Below, in pieces: positions 13,130 to 25,628 of a DNA stretch of 64,000 bases. The notes beneath the pieces are model-generated. The model made no database searches. It was not told where the DNA came from and was given only the letters and a program-made list of their open reading frames with translations. A program made the translations under genes and the position numbers. The stretch comes from Megaleporinus macrocephalus (lineage: Eukaryota; Chordata; Actinopteri; Characiformes; Anostomidae), in the NCBI GenBank assembly GCA_021613375.1, contig CM038727.1, positions 3,575,587-3,639,586 of the forward strand, read 5' to 3'. Within the stretch, counting starts at the first letter, position 1; every line of letters begins with the position of its first letter.

Positions 13130-13620
13130 ACGCTAACGTTAACGCTAACTAAATAACGCTAGCCACGCGAGCGGAGCACTTTGACAGACATGTTCATCAT
13201 GTCGGACATTAAAAGCCCCCAAAAGCTTCTCACTGCTGCCCGTTTGGTCCCCACATCCAGCGAGGCTGACAGGCTAAACGAGCTGGCTAACCTCCGTTAG
13301 CGTTAGCAGGCGAGCTCCAGCTCAACCGCCGCCGCCGCCGCCGCCTCATCAATGAACTCCCAGCCGGAGCGCAGACACTGCCCGCGTTTACCTGAACGCT
13401 CCGTATCAGCTGCGACTCGACTCCGTCCCGCGACCCCCGACCTCCAAAGTGCGTGAACGTCTCTGCTCGTTTCCCAAAACTCGCCGTGCAGAGTGTTCCA
13501 GACTGCGCTTCCCTCAGTACGCAAGAAAACAGTCAGGACGCCGCCATGTTCGCCCCTTGCACGAAGCGCGCTGTGCGCATGCGCCGCCGGCCCGCCTGTC
13601 ATGAGGCTGTCAGCTGGTCG
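13130..13620 (-). promoter_or_regulatory. CpG-rich block, probable minus-strand promoter and first exon
   Basis: A GC-rich, CpG-dense stretch unlike its surroundings. It contains GCGCATGCGC, the palindromic NRF1-type motif (about 13577), and on the minus strand AACATGGCGGCG, the YY1-type motif often found just after transcription starts. A strong minus-strand donor, GTTCAG/GTAAAC, ends the putative exon at 13392. The first minus-strand ATG (13547) is followed by only three codons and a stop, so this would be a 5' UTR exon with a tiny upstream frame. The gene would run toward position 1; I saw no recognisable second exon in 1-13 kb, so its identity is unknown. A purely bidirectional or non-coding promoter is the alternative. 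Confidence 0.55.
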
Positions 13621-13837
13621 CGATGCGGAGAATGAATCGGTGAATCGGTTCTTTTAAGAACGAGTCGGTTCTTTTGAGAACGAGTCGGCTCCTTTGTTTT
13701 CCATTGCGAGGCGAAGGAACCGAGTAGTGTTGTTCGGTTTGATGGGACTGTTAAAGGGGGCGTACACACGCATGCCTAATTCAGTAAGTGAGAGGTAAAC
13801 AAAGAGAAACTTTGTCCATTCTCATGGATTTCTATAC

Positions 13838-14232
13838 AGTGGTGGTGAATGGAACCAGACGTCCACCTCTAATACCTCCCCACACACAAAAAAAGTTATT
13901 ATATGATATGGTTATGAATGCCTGATGTCAGAGATGTTGTGAGCTAAAGTCTGAGTTTGACATTTATGTCACATCTTATTCTGTGAGTAAGCAGAAATCC
14001 TGTTACTGCGTCATGAAGATCCAGAATTTTCCATCATCTGATTATTCAAGTGCATGTAAACATGTAAACGAATTACTGACGAAAACTCTCAGATTACTAA
14101 GTGCATGTAAACAAGCTTAATGTCTCAGACATCAGGCACCGTATTCATAATCATCTCATTTAATAACTTTCTGAGAGGCAGTTTTAGAGAGGGACGTCTG
14201 GTTCCATTCACCACCACTGTGAACAGCTCGGT
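13838..14232. mobile_element. Fold-back copy of the GGTGGTGA/AACCAGACGTC element
   Basis: The left arm starts TACAGTGGTGGTGAATGGAA, then CCAGACGTCC and an AAGTTATTATATGATATGGT stretch. The right arm (about 14105-14232) is its inverted counterpart, reading GGACGTCTGGTTCCATTCAC then CACCACTGTGAACAG. Single-arm relatives occur at 30.9, 36.7 and 59.1 kb. The 39-bp minisatellite starts within 10 bp of the right arm. Confidence 0.75.
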
Positions 14233-14239
14233 ATGTATG

Positions 14240-17200
14240 GATAAAGAAGTAAAAGGATGAAGGAACAGTGTTGGTGATGATAAAGGAATGAAGGGATAAA
14301 GGAATAGTGTTGGTGATGATAAAGGAATGAAGGGATAAAGGAACAGTGTTGGTGGTGATAAAGGAATGAAGGGATGAAGGAACAGTGTTGGTGGTGATAA
14401 AGGAATGAAGGGATGAAGGAACAGTGTTGGTGATGATAAAGGAATGAAGGGATAAAGGAACAGTGTTGGTGGTGATAAAGGAATGAAGGGATGAAGGAAC
14501 AGTGTTGGTGATGATAAAGGAATGAAGGGATGGAGGAACAGTGTTGGTGATGATAAAGGAATGAAGGGATAAAGGAACAGTGTTGGTGGTGATAAAGGAA
14601 TGAAGGGATGAAGGAACAGTGTTGGTGGTGATAAAGGAATGAAGGAACAGTGTTGGTGGTGATAACGGAATGAAGGGATGAAGGAACAGTGTCGGTGATG
14701 ATAAAGGAATGAAGGGATGAAGGAACAGTGTTGGTGGTGATAAAGGAATGAAGGAACAGTGTTGGTGGTGATAACGGAATGAAGGGATGAAGGAACAGTG
14801 TTGGTGATGATAAAGGAATGAAGGGATGAAGAAACAGTGTTGGTGATGATAAAGGAATGAAGGGATGAAGGAACAGTGTTGGTGATGATAAAGGAATGAA
14901 GGGATAAAGGAACAGTGTTGGTGGTGATAAAGGAATGAAGGGATGAAGGAACAGTGTTGGTGATGATAAAGGAATGAAGGGATGAAGGAACAGTGTTGGT
15001 GATGATAAAGGAATGAAGGGATAAAGGAACAGTGTTGGTGATGATAAAGGAATGAAGGGATAAAGGAACAGTGTTGGTGGTGATAAAGGAATGAAGGGAT
15101 GAAGGAACAGTGTTGGTGGTGATAAAGGAATGAAGGAACAGTGTTGGTGGTGATAACGGAATGAAGGGATGAAGGAACAGTGTCGGTGATGATAAAGCAA
15201 TGAAGGGATGAAGGAACAGTGTTGGTAATGATAAAGGAATGAAGGGATGAAGGAACAATGTTGGTAATGATAAAGGAATGAAGGGATGAAGGAACAATGT
15301 TGGTAATGATAAAGGAATGAAGGGATGAAGGAACAATGTTGGTAATGGTAAAGGAATGAAGGGATGAAGGAACAATGTTGGTAATGATAAAGGAATGAAG
15401 GGATGAAGGAACAGTGTTGGTGATGATAAAGGAATAAAGGGATGAAGGAACAGTGTTGGTAATGATAAAGGAATGAAGGGATGAAGGAACAGTGTTGGTA
15501 ATGATAAAGGAATGAAGGAACAGTGTTGGTGGTGATAACGGAATGAAGGGATGAAGGAACAATGTTGGTAATGATAAAGGAATGAAGGGATGAAGGAACA
15601 GTGTTGGTGATGATAAAGGAATAAAGGGATGAAGGAACAGTGTTGGTGGTGATAAAGGAATGAAGGGATGAAGGAACAGTGTCAGTGATGATAAAGCAAT
15701 GAAGGGATGAAGGAACAGTGTTGGTAATGATAAAGGAATGAAGGGATGAAGGAACAATGTTGGTAATGATAAAGGAATGAAGGGATGAAGGAACAATGTT
15801 GGTAATGATAAAGGAATGAAGGGATAAAGGAACAGTGTTGGTGGTGATAAAGGAATGGAGGGATGAAGGAACAGTGTTGGTGATGATAAAGGAATGAAGG
15901 GATGAAGAAACAGTGTTGGTGATGATAAAGGAATGAAGGGATGAAGAAACAGTGTTGGTGATGATAAAGGAATGAAGGGATGAAGGAACAGTGTTGGTGG
16001 TGATAAAGGAATGAAGGGATGAAGGAACAGTGTTGGTGGTGAATAAAGGAATGAAGGAACAGTGTTGGTGGTGATAAAGCAATGAAGGGATGAAGGAACA
16101 GTGTTGGTAATGATAAAGGAATGAAGGGATGAAGGAACAATGTTGGTAATGATAAAGGAATGAAGGGATGAAGGAACAATGTTGGTAATGATAAAGGAAT
16201 GAAGGGATGAAGGAACAATGTTGGTAATGATAAAGGAATGAAGGGATGAAGGAACAATGTTGGTGGTGAATAAAGGAATGAAGGAACAGTGTCAGTGATG
16301 ATAAAGCAATGAAGGGATGAAGGAACAGTGTTGGTAATGATAAAGGAATGAAGGGATGAAGGAACAGTGTTGGTAATGGTAAAGGAATGAAGGGATGAAG
16401 GAACAATGTTGGTAATGATAAAGGAATGAAGGGATGAAGGAACAATGTTGGTAATGATAAAGGAATGAAGGGATGAAGGAACAGTGTTGGTGATGATAAA
16501 GGAATAAAGGGATGAAGGAACAGTGTTGGTAATGATAAAGGAATGAAGGGATGAAGGAACAGTGTTGGTGGTGATAACGGAATGAAGGGATGAAGGAACA
16601 ATGTTGGTAATGATAAAGGAATGAAGGGATGAAGGAACAGTGTTGTTGGTGATAAAGGAATGAAGGGATGAGGGAACAGTGTTGGTGATGATAAAGGAAT
16701 GAAGGGATGAAGGAACAGTGTTGGTGATGATAAAGGAATGAAGGGATGAAGGAACAGTGTTGGTGGTGATAAAGGAATGAAGGGATGAAGGAACAGTGTA
16801 GGTGATGATAAAGGAATGAAGGGATGAAGGAACAGTGTTGGTAATGATAAAGGAATGCAGGGATGAAGGAACAGTGTTGTTGGTGATAAAGGAATGAAGG
16901 GATGAAGGAACAGTGTTGGTGATGATAAAGGAATGAAGGGATGAAGGAACAGTGTTGGTGATGATAAAGGAATGAAGGGATGAGGGAACAGTGTTGGTGG
17001 TGATAAAGGAATGAAGGGATGAAGGAACAGTGTTGGTGGTGATAAAGGAATGAAGGGATGAAGGAACAGTGTTGGTAATGATAAAGGAATGCAGGGATGA
17101 AGGAACAGTGTTGTTGGTGATAAAGGAATGAAGGGATGAGGGAACAGTGTTGGTAATGATAAAGGAATGAAGGGATGAAGGAACAGTGTTGGTAATGATA

Positions 17201-17817
17201 AAGGAATGAAGGGATGAAGGAACAGTGTTGGTAATGATAAAGGAATGAAGGGATGAAGGAACAGTGTTGTTGGTGATAAAGGAATGAAGGGATGAAGGAA
17301 CAGTGTTGTTGGTGATAAAGGAATGAAGGGATGAGGGAACAGTGTTGGTGATGATAAAGGAATGAAGGGATGAAGGAACAGTGTTGTTGGTGATAAAGGA
17401 ATGAAGGGATGAGGGAACAGTGTTGGTGATGATAAAGGAATGAAGGAATGAAGGAACAGTGTTGGTGATGATAAAGGAATAAAGGGATGAAGGAACAGTG
17501 TTGGTAATGATAAAGGAATGAAGGGATGAAGGAACAGTGTTGGTGGTGATAACGGAATGAAGGGATGAAGGAACAATGTTGGTAATGATAAAGGAATGAA
17601 GGGATGAAGGAACAGTGTTGGTGGTGATAAAGGAATGAAGCGATGAAGGAACAGTGTTGGTGGTGATAAAGGAATGGAGGGATGAAGGAACAGTGTTGTT
17701 ATGATAAAGGAATGAAGGGATGAAGGAACAGTGTTGGTGATGATAAAGGAATGAAGGGATGAAGGAACAGTGTTGTTATGATAAAGGAATGAAGGGATGA
17801 AGGAACAGTGTTGGTGA
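14240..17817. repeat. 39-bp minisatellite, about 90 copies
   Basis: Unit AAAGGAATGAAGGGATGAAG followed by GAACAGTGTTGGTGATGAT. Variants include GGTAATGAT, GTTGGTGAT and shortened units lacking AAGGGATG. Purines dominate the + strand for the whole 3.6 kb. The unit length is a multiple of three, producing minus-strand open frames up to 1122 codons that encode only this repeat. Confidence 0.97.
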
Positions 17818-17875
17818 TTCTTGTATTGTTACTGAACTCGACTCATTATGGGTGAATCGACTCACTTGTTATTCA

Positions 17876-17940
17876 CTGGACGTTTGATTCAGTTTGTTGA
17901 ATCGAGTCGAATGATCTGCTTCAATGAATCAAACGTCCAG
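17876..17940. repeat. 16-bp perfect inverted repeat
   Basis: CTGGACGTTTGATTCA at 17876-17891 is exactly inverted at 17925-17940, separated by 33 bp, just after the 39-bp array. It may be the end of a fold-back element. Confidence 0.8.
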
Positions 17941-17944
17941 TTCA

Positions 17945-18340
17945 CAATCCCAGAGCAGAAAGAGGAAGAGCCCGTGCACAGAGAGATCATGTGACTAGGA
18001 GGTCGATGTTACTGCTATATTATGAGGTTTAAACAAATAAATGCTTCAGTGTTTATGAATGAGATCATTAATTGATTCTCTTAATTGATTTAATTGCATT
18101 GATTTATAATTATATTCCCCAGAATTGAATTAACTGTTGAATAAACAGTGTTTCTGAATACGTATGTGTATTAAAGGCACCAATGTCTGATAATCGATGT
18201 TGTATGATGACACTGTTTTACAATAATTAATCAATTATCTCATAACAGCATAACGGTGATCTGGGGTTTTCATTGGCTAACTATTTTAATAACTACTGCT
18301 GTATTATAAAGGCTAGTTAACCTTCCTTCATGGATCTTTA
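17945..18340. other. Intergenic spacer, nothing recognised
   Basis: AT-rich sequence between the palindrome and the next minisatellite, with no exon or RNA gene visible. Confidence 0.4.
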
Positions 18341-18344
18341 TGGT

Positions 18345-19475
18345 TCTCAAGAGCTACCTTCTTCTCCAGACGTCCCTCTACTCAAGAACTACCTTCTCCT
18401 CCAGACGTCCCTCTACTCAAGAGCTACCTTTTCCTCCAGACGTCCTTCTACTCAAGAGCTACCTTTTCCTCCAGACGTCCTTCTACTCAAGAACTACCTT
18501 CTCCTCCAGACGTCCCTCTACTCAAGAGCTACCTTTTCCTCCAGACGTCCTTCTACTCAAGAACTTTCTTCTCCAGACGTCCTTCTACTCAAGAACTACC
18601 TTCTCCTCCAGACTTTCTTCTACTCAAAACTACCTTCTCCTACAGACGTCCTTTTACTCAACAACTACCTTCTTCTCCAGACTTTCTTCTACTCAAGAAC
18701 TACCTTCTCCTACAGACGTCCTTCTACTCAAGAACTACCTTCTCCTCCAGACTTTCTTCTACTCAAGAACTACCTTCTCCTACAGACGTCCTTCTACTCA
18801 ACAACTACCTTCTTCTCCAGACTTTCTTCTACTCAAGAACTACCTTCTCCTACAGACGTCCTTCTACTCAAGAACTACCTTCTCCTCCAGACTTTCTTCT
18901 ACTCAAGAACTACCTTCTCCTACAGACGTCCTTCTACTCAACAACTACCTTCTCCTCCAGACGTCCTTCTACTCAAGAACCACCTTCTTCTCCAGTCGTC
19001 TTTCTACTTAACAGCGTCCTCCTACTCAAGAGCTACCTTCTTTTCCAGACGTCCTTCTACTCAAGAACCACCTTCTTCTCCAGTCGTCTTTCTACTTAAC
19101 AGCGTTCTCCTACTCAAGAACTACCTTCTCCTCCAGACGTCCTTTTACTCAAGAACTACCTTCTTCTCCAGATGTCCTTCTACTCAAGAACTACCTTCCC
19201 TCCAAACGTCCTTCTACTCAAGAACTACCTTCCCTCCAAACGTCCTTCTACTGAAGAACTACCTTCTTCTCCAGGCGTACTCCTACTCGAGAACTACCTT
19301 CTTCTCCAGAAATACTTCTACTCAAGAACTACCTTCTTCTCCAGTCGTCTTTCTACTTAACAGCGTCCTTTTACTCAAGAACTACCTTCTTCTCCAGACG
19401 TCTTTCTACTCAACAGCGTCCTCCTACTCAAGAACTACCTTCCCTCCAAACATCCTTCTACCCAGGAACTACCTT
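18345..19475. repeat. 35-bp minisatellite, about 32 copies
   Basis: Unit CTCAAGAACTACCTTCTCCT followed by CCAGACGTCCTTCTA. It is more diverged than its neighbours (ACTTTCTTC, CAACAACTACC and TTAACAGCGTCC variants), suggesting an older array. The + strand is strongly pyrimidine-rich. The 387-codon + frame here is only the repeat. Confidence 0.95.
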
Positions 19476-19479
19476 CCCA

Positions 19480-20485
19480 AAACACTCAATTGAGATTGAG
19501 AGGTTTGTTGCTCGACTCCACACCTAATTCATAGCTCCTGATACCTGTGACAACCTACCAGGACCTTATTGAGTCTCCCAGTCCGTCTAGCTGCTGTCTA
19601 TGCTGCACACTCCTATAATAATGTGGCTAAACCATGTATATACACAACAGCTCCATATAGAACCAGATACAACACATTCTCCATCAGTCTGGAGAACCAT
19701 TTCACCATGCATAGAACCATTTAATCCTTCTATTATGTCACAGGTCAGTTTGCACTTCGTTTCTGCGTTTCTACTTTGACTTTTCTGAAATACTTCTCTA
19801 AAGAAAATTTTATTAAATAGTTGTTAAAGAAGTTGTATTGTGTTGACTCAATCCTTGTTTTTGAGTGTGGACCCCTATAAACTGTGAGGTAGATCAGACC
19901 CGTAACATTATGAATGCAGTTTTTGTTCTATAACGGGGATCTAAACAGAAACATGTTCATTATTAAAGAACCCTTGAAGAACCAAGTTTTAACAGCATGC
20001 ACTGTCAGGCAAGTACAGCAGCCCGAGAATATACTTTATTGTACTTAATTTTGTCAGAATTATATGCAAAACTATTGGATTCTTTGTTGTGGAGAGGGTC
20101 CTGTACTGTGTTCTGCTGTGTTCAGTATACAGGGGCCCAGTGTTCTCGGCCTGTAGCTGTCAGTCGTGGCACATGGGCACGTGGCATGATCCCTGTTGGT
20201 GGTGTATGTGCTATAAAAGTACAGTTTCTGTTTCACTAATTGTGCAACCACTTTCATTTGATTTTCTGCAGTTATTGTAATTAACTGCACATGAGCGTGT
20301 GCAGCGTGTGATTGCCCTCTAGTGGCAGAATAAATAACATACAAAATTCACATGTAATATATAGAATTGATATCTTACAACAAACTACAAGTTACTAAGC
20401 TTCTACTGTGCATTAAAATGAACTGATTCAATATATGAGATGTAAACAGATGGACTGAGAGTGTTTTGGTGTGAAATGGTTTGGA
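19480..20485. other. Intergenic spacer, no gene recognised
   Basis: About 1 kb of single-copy-looking DNA. Overlapping open frames of 60-90 codons on both strands at 19997-20344 have no domain signature. Confidence 0.4.
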
Positions 20486-20487
20486 TG

Positions 20488-20560
20488 TTGTTTACAGTGG
20501 TGGTGATGGGAACCAGGGGTCACTATCAAACCCACCAGTGAAGCTATACATGTCTTCTGA
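20488..20560 (+). repeat. Unexpanded copy of the GTTTACAGTGGTGGTGA element
   Basis: GTTTACAGTGGTGGTGATGG then AACCAGGGGTCACTATCAAA then CCCACCAGTGAA. This is the right edge of the 2.9-kb and 31.5-kb arrays but with a single repeat unit and an internal deletion of about 35 bp. A different minisatellite begins about 25 bp downstream. Confidence 0.75.
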
Positions 20561-20585
20561 GTTTATATGGAACGTTAATGATATA

Positions 20586-23500
20586 AGATACTCAGCAGTA
20601 CATACAGTAACATAGAGACTCTCAGCAGTACATACAGTAACATAGAGACACTCAGCAGTACATACAGTAACATAGAGACACTCAGCAGTACATACAGTAA
20701 CATAGAGATACTCAGCAGTACATACAGTAACATAGAGACACTCAGCAGTACATACAGTAACATAGAGATACTCAGCAGTACATACAGTAACATAGAGACA
20801 CTCAGCAGTACATACAGTAACATAGAGATACTCAGCAGTACATACAGTAACATAGAGATACTCAGCAGTACATACAGTAACATAGAAACACTCAGCAGTA
20901 CATACAGTAACATAGAAACACTCAGCAGTACATACAGTAACATAGAGACACTCAGCAGTACATACAGTAACATAGAAACACTCAGCAGTACATACAGTAA
21001 CATAGACACTCAGCAGTACATACAGTAACATAGAGATACTCAGCAGTACATACAGTAACATAGAAACACTCAGCAGTACATACAGTAACATAGACACTCA
21101 GCAGTACATACAGTAACATAGAGATACTCAGCAGTACATACAGTAACATAGAGACACTCAGCAGTACATACAGTAACATAGACACTCAGCAGTACATACA
21201 GTAACATAGAGACACTCAGCAGTACATACAGTAACATAGAGACACTCAGAAGTACATACAGTAACATAGAGATACTCAACAGTACATACAGTAACATAGA
21301 GACACTCAACAGTACATACGGTAACATAGAGACACTCAGCAGTACATACAGTAACATAGAGACACTCAGCAGTACATACAGTAACATAGAGATACTCAAC
21401 AGTACATACGGTAACATAGAGACACTCAGCAGTACATACAGTAACATAGAGACACTCAGCAGTACATACTGTAACATAGACACTCAGCAGTACATACAGT
21501 AACATAGACACTCAGCAGTACATACAGTAACATAGAGACACTCAGAAGTACATACAGTAACATAGACACTCAGCAGTACATACAGTAACATAGAGACTCT
21601 CAGCAGTACATACAGTAACATAGAGATACTCAGCAGTACATACAGTAACATAGACACTCAGCAGTACATACAGTAACATAGAGATACTCAGCAGTACATA
21701 CAGTAACATAGACACTCAGCAGTACATACAGTAACATAGAGACACTCAGAAGTACATACAGTAACATAGAGATACTCAACAGTACATACAGTAACATAGA
21801 GACACTCAGCAGTACATACAGTAACATAGAGATACTCAGCAGTACATACAGTAACATAGACACTCAGCAGTACATACAGTAACATAGAGACACTCAGAAG
21901 TACATACAGTAACATAGAGATACTCAACAGTACATACAGTAACATAGACACACTCAGCAGTACATACAGTAACATAGAGATACTCAGCAGTACATACAGT
22001 AACATAGAGACACTCAGCAGTACATACAGTAACATAGACACTCAGCAGTGCATACAGTAACATAGAGACACTCAGCAGTACATACAGTAACATAGACACT
22101 CAGCAGTACATACAGTAACATAGAGACACTCAACAGTACATACAGTAACATAGACACTCAGCAGTACATACAGTAACTTAGACACACTCAGCAGTACATA
22201 CAGTAACATAGAGACACTCAGCAGTACATACAGTAACATAGAGACACTCAACAGTACATACAGTAACATAGACACTCAGCAGTGCATACAGTAACATAGA
22301 GACACTCAGCAGTACATACAGTAACATGGACACTCAGCAGTACATACAGTAACATAGAGACACTCAACAGTACATACAGTAACATAGACACTCAGCAGTA
22401 CATACAGTAACTTAGACACACTCAGCAGTACATACAGTAACATAGAGACACTCAGCAGTACATACAGTAACATAGAGACACTCAACAGTACATACAGTAA
22501 CATAGAGACACTCAGCAGTACATACAGTAACATAGACACACTCAGCAGTACATACAGTAACATGGAGACACTCAGCAGTACATACAGTAACATAGAGACA
22601 CTCAGCAGTACATACAGTAACATAGAGATACTCAGCAGTACATACAGTAACATAGAGACACTCAGCAGTACATACGGTAACATAGAGACACTCAGCAGTA
22701 CATACAGTAACATAGAGACACTCAGCAGTACATACGGTAACATAGAGACACTCAGCAGTACATACAGTAACATAGAGACACTCAGCAGTACATACAGTAA
22801 CATAGAGATACTCAGCAGTACATACAGTAACATAGAGACACTCAGCAGTACATACAGTAACATAGACACACTAAACAGTACATACAGTAACATAGAGATA
22901 CTCAGCAGTACATACAGTAACATAGAGATACTTAGCAGTACATACAGTAACATAGAGTCTCTCAGCAGTACATACAGTAACATAGACACACTAAACAGTA
23001 CATACAGTAACATAGAGATACTCAGCAGTACATACAGTAACATAGACACACTAAACAGTACATACAGTAACATAGAGATACTCAGCAGTACATACAGTAA
23101 CATAGAGATACTCAACAGTACATACAGTAACATAGAGATACTCAGCAGTACATACAGTAACATAGACACACTAAACAGTACATACAGTAACATAGAGATA
23201 CTTAGCAGTACATACAGTAACATAGAGATACTCAGCAGTACATACAGTAACATAGAGATACTCAACAGTACATACAGTAACATAGAGACACTCAGCAGTA
23301 CATACAGTAACATAGACACACTAAACAGTACATACAGTAACATAGAGATACTCAGCAGTACATACAGTAACATAGAGATACTCAACAGTACATACAGTAA
23401 CATAGAGATACTCAGCAGTACATACAGTAACATAGAGACTCTCAGCAGTACATACAGTAACATAGAGATACTCAACAGTACATACAGTAACATAGAGATA

Positions 23501-24173
23501 CTCAGCAGTACATACGGTAACATAGAGACACTCAGCAGTACATACGGTAAAATAGAGACACTCAGCAGTACATACAGTAACATAGACACACTCAGCAGTA
23601 CATACAGTAACATAGAGATACTCAGCAGTACATACAGTGACATAGAGATACTCAGCAGTACATACAGTAACATAGATACTCAGCAGTACATACAGTAACA
23701 TAAAGATACTCAGCAGTACATACAGTAACATAGAGACACTCAGCAGTACATACGGTAACATAGAGACACTCAGCAGTACATACAGTAACATAGAGACACT
23801 CAGCAGTACATACAGTAACATAGACACACTCAACAGTCCATACAGTAACATAGAGAAACTCAGTAGTACATACAGTAACATAGAGACACTCAGCAGTACA
23901 TACAGTAACATAGACACTCAGCAGTACATACGGTAACATAGAGACACTCAGCAGTACATACGGTAACATAGAGACACTCAGCAGTACATACAGTAACATA
24001 GAGACACTCAGCAGTACATACAGTAACATAGAGATACTCAACAGTACATACAGTAACATAGACACTCAGCAGTACATACAGTAACATAGACACTCAGCAG
24101 TACATACAGTAACATAGAGATACTCAACAGTACATACAGTATCATAGAGATACTCAACAGTACATACAGTACC
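20586..24173. repeat. 30-bp minisatellite, about 120 copies
   Basis: Unit ACTCAGCAGTACATACAGTA followed by ACATAGAGAC. 28-bp units lacking GA (CATAGACAC) are interspersed in the first half; from about 22380 the 30-bp phase is almost perfect. Sub-blocks containing CACTAAACAGTACAT alternate with GATACTCAG units between 22860 and 23340, hinting at higher-order structure. Open frames in several phases on both strands are artefacts of the unit length. Confidence 0.97.
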
Positions 24174-24279
24174 ATAAGCTTAATAAACCTTTAATCCTAT
24201 AATATAATAATAATAATCACAATATAAACCAAACAGGTGACCTTTAGGTGACTGACTGGTTAGAGTCTTTTACCGAAGC

Positions 24280-24640
24280 CCTAAAGCTGCCCCGGCCACC
24301 CTGCATACCTGGCTCCCCTGCCCTGACCTTTGACCTAAAGGGCCAGCCCCAGTGTAAGGTGATCCCGGACTCACCTCGATTGCAGGTAGAGCGGAAACAT
24401 CTCTCCGTCCGAGCTTCTCCGACGTAAAGAAGTGATGTGCAACGGCCCGGGCAGGAAAACGGTCACGTTAGAAAGCATCTGATCCGGGGGGCCAAGCATG
24501 CGCTGCCCGTTAGCCTAATCGAGTTAGGGGCCGACCGCACCAGAGGAGAAAGATCTCGGCCTGCGCGAGAACAAAACAGACATTCACCGCAGAGACGGGG
24601 CTTCACAGAGCAGACACTGACTTTTATCAGCCGTCCATGA
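24280..24640 (-). promoter_or_regulatory. GC-rich block with a strong minus-strand donor site
   Basis: GC- and CpG-richer than its surroundings, with GCATGCGCTGCC (NRF1-like half) and a minus-strand CGAG/GTGAGTCC donor ending at 24375. It could be an untranslated first exon of a minus-strand gene, perhaps an alternative start for whatever uses the 13.4-kb block. No coding sequence is recognisable. Confidence 0.3.
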
Positions 24641-24654
24641 GGCCCGATCAATGA

Positions 24655-24850
24655 GGCACGTACGGAAAGATCAACCAAGTACCGCCAAGATAGAGTCTTC
24701 ACAGGAGAGGCCCAAAACTCTCTTCACTTTCAATGGAAGTCAGTGGAACCAGAACTATTTCCAAGCTATTTCGGAGTGTTTCTATTGGTCGGTTCATCAT
24801 GAGATGTTTAGATGTTTTTCTCTGGACAGGGTTGATATATTAATGATCAT
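24655..24850 (+). repeat. Dispersed repeat 'GTCAGTGGAACCAGAA', copy 1
   Basis: Contains CAGTGGAACCAGAACTATTT then CCAAGCTATTTCGGAG and TTTCTATTGGTC. The same order of motifs recurs at 28.68-28.88 kb and 63.18-63.39 kb. Non-coding. Confidence 0.75.
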
Positions 24851-24867
24851 CTAAAGGGCTCATATTT

Positions 24868-25215
24868 AGAGGTCTAGGGTTAGGGTTGGGGTTATGGCCT
24901 GGAAGATCAAGAAAACTGCTAGTAGGATTGTTAGAAAGTTTCAGCATGGTTGAGCAAACTCTGGACTGGTGGAGCACTGACCTACGGAGCACCTCCATGA
25001 CTTCATGGAAGAGAATCATCAGAGGAAAACCTCCAGCACGGAGATAGATCCATCTAATTTGGGTTTGTACTGCAGCCAATGACATGGAGAACATCTCACT
25101 GGTAGAGAGAAGAACAGATTCATTTGAATGCCAGCAAATTCTGGACGTTGAACATCACAGCGCCTGTAAATAAGCGTCAGATGAAAAGAGGATAATGATC
25201 CTAAACACATGGCTG
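24868..25215 (+). mobile_element. Tc1-like transposon fossil, copy 1, internally deleted
   Basis: The 3' part encodes the residues D-N-D-P-K-H in one frame, which is the second catalytic-Asp region of Tc1 transposases (around 25190). Upstream phrases (GACATGGAGAACATCTCACT, TGCCAGCAAATTCTGGA) match my memory of teleost Tc1 elements. The first half of the transposase is missing and the frame is broken repeatedly. Confidence 0.7.
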
Positions 25216-25628
25216 AGCTGCAGCCAGGGGTGTTCCTGGTTTGAACATAACCGCTCGCAAAATGAGCGCCCCCAACAGGCCAGTATCAAAACAGGCCAGC
25301 AGTTCACCAGCAGTAGCTACGTAAACACAGCTGACGTACCACTTTCCACCGTTTTTGTACCCTCATGGGATCATGGGATAGCACAGTGTGCTGCAGTTGC
25401 CTACCTAGAACTGTCTCCCGATTTAGGAGGTCATCCAGGTAACGTTCACATACATCACATTGACTACTGAGTATTCGAACATACTAGCCACGCTCCCCGA
25501 CTGAGTATTAGGCATGTAGGCCAAACCTCATCACAACTATAAGCAGACATGGGCTCCTCTAAGCAGCTGCCCAACACTCTGACCATTACAATAACTGATG
25601 CCCACAAAGTGGGAGAAGACTAGAAGAA
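25216..25628. other. Spacer between two Tc1 fossils
   Basis: About 400 bp of single-copy-looking sequence. A 91-codon + frame at 25195-25470 has no recognisable domain. Confidence 0.4.

Noticed and set aside
14125..17576. Minus-strand open frames of 416, 546 and 1122 codons (PFIPLS-like repeats)
   Set aside because: They are translations of a 39-bp minisatellite; the unit length is divisible by three and few stop codons arise. No unique sequence, splice context or conserved domain.
20492..24093. Many frames with MLLYVLLS- or STYSNIE-type repeats
   Set aside because: Frames of the 30-bp minisatellite; a 2-bp shorter unit variant shifts between them.
24872..24892. Interstitial telomere repeat (GGGTTAGGGTTGGGGTT)
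   Set aside because: Only two to three imperfect units, and the same short sequence is repeated at the start of the second Tc1 fossil, so it belongs to that element.
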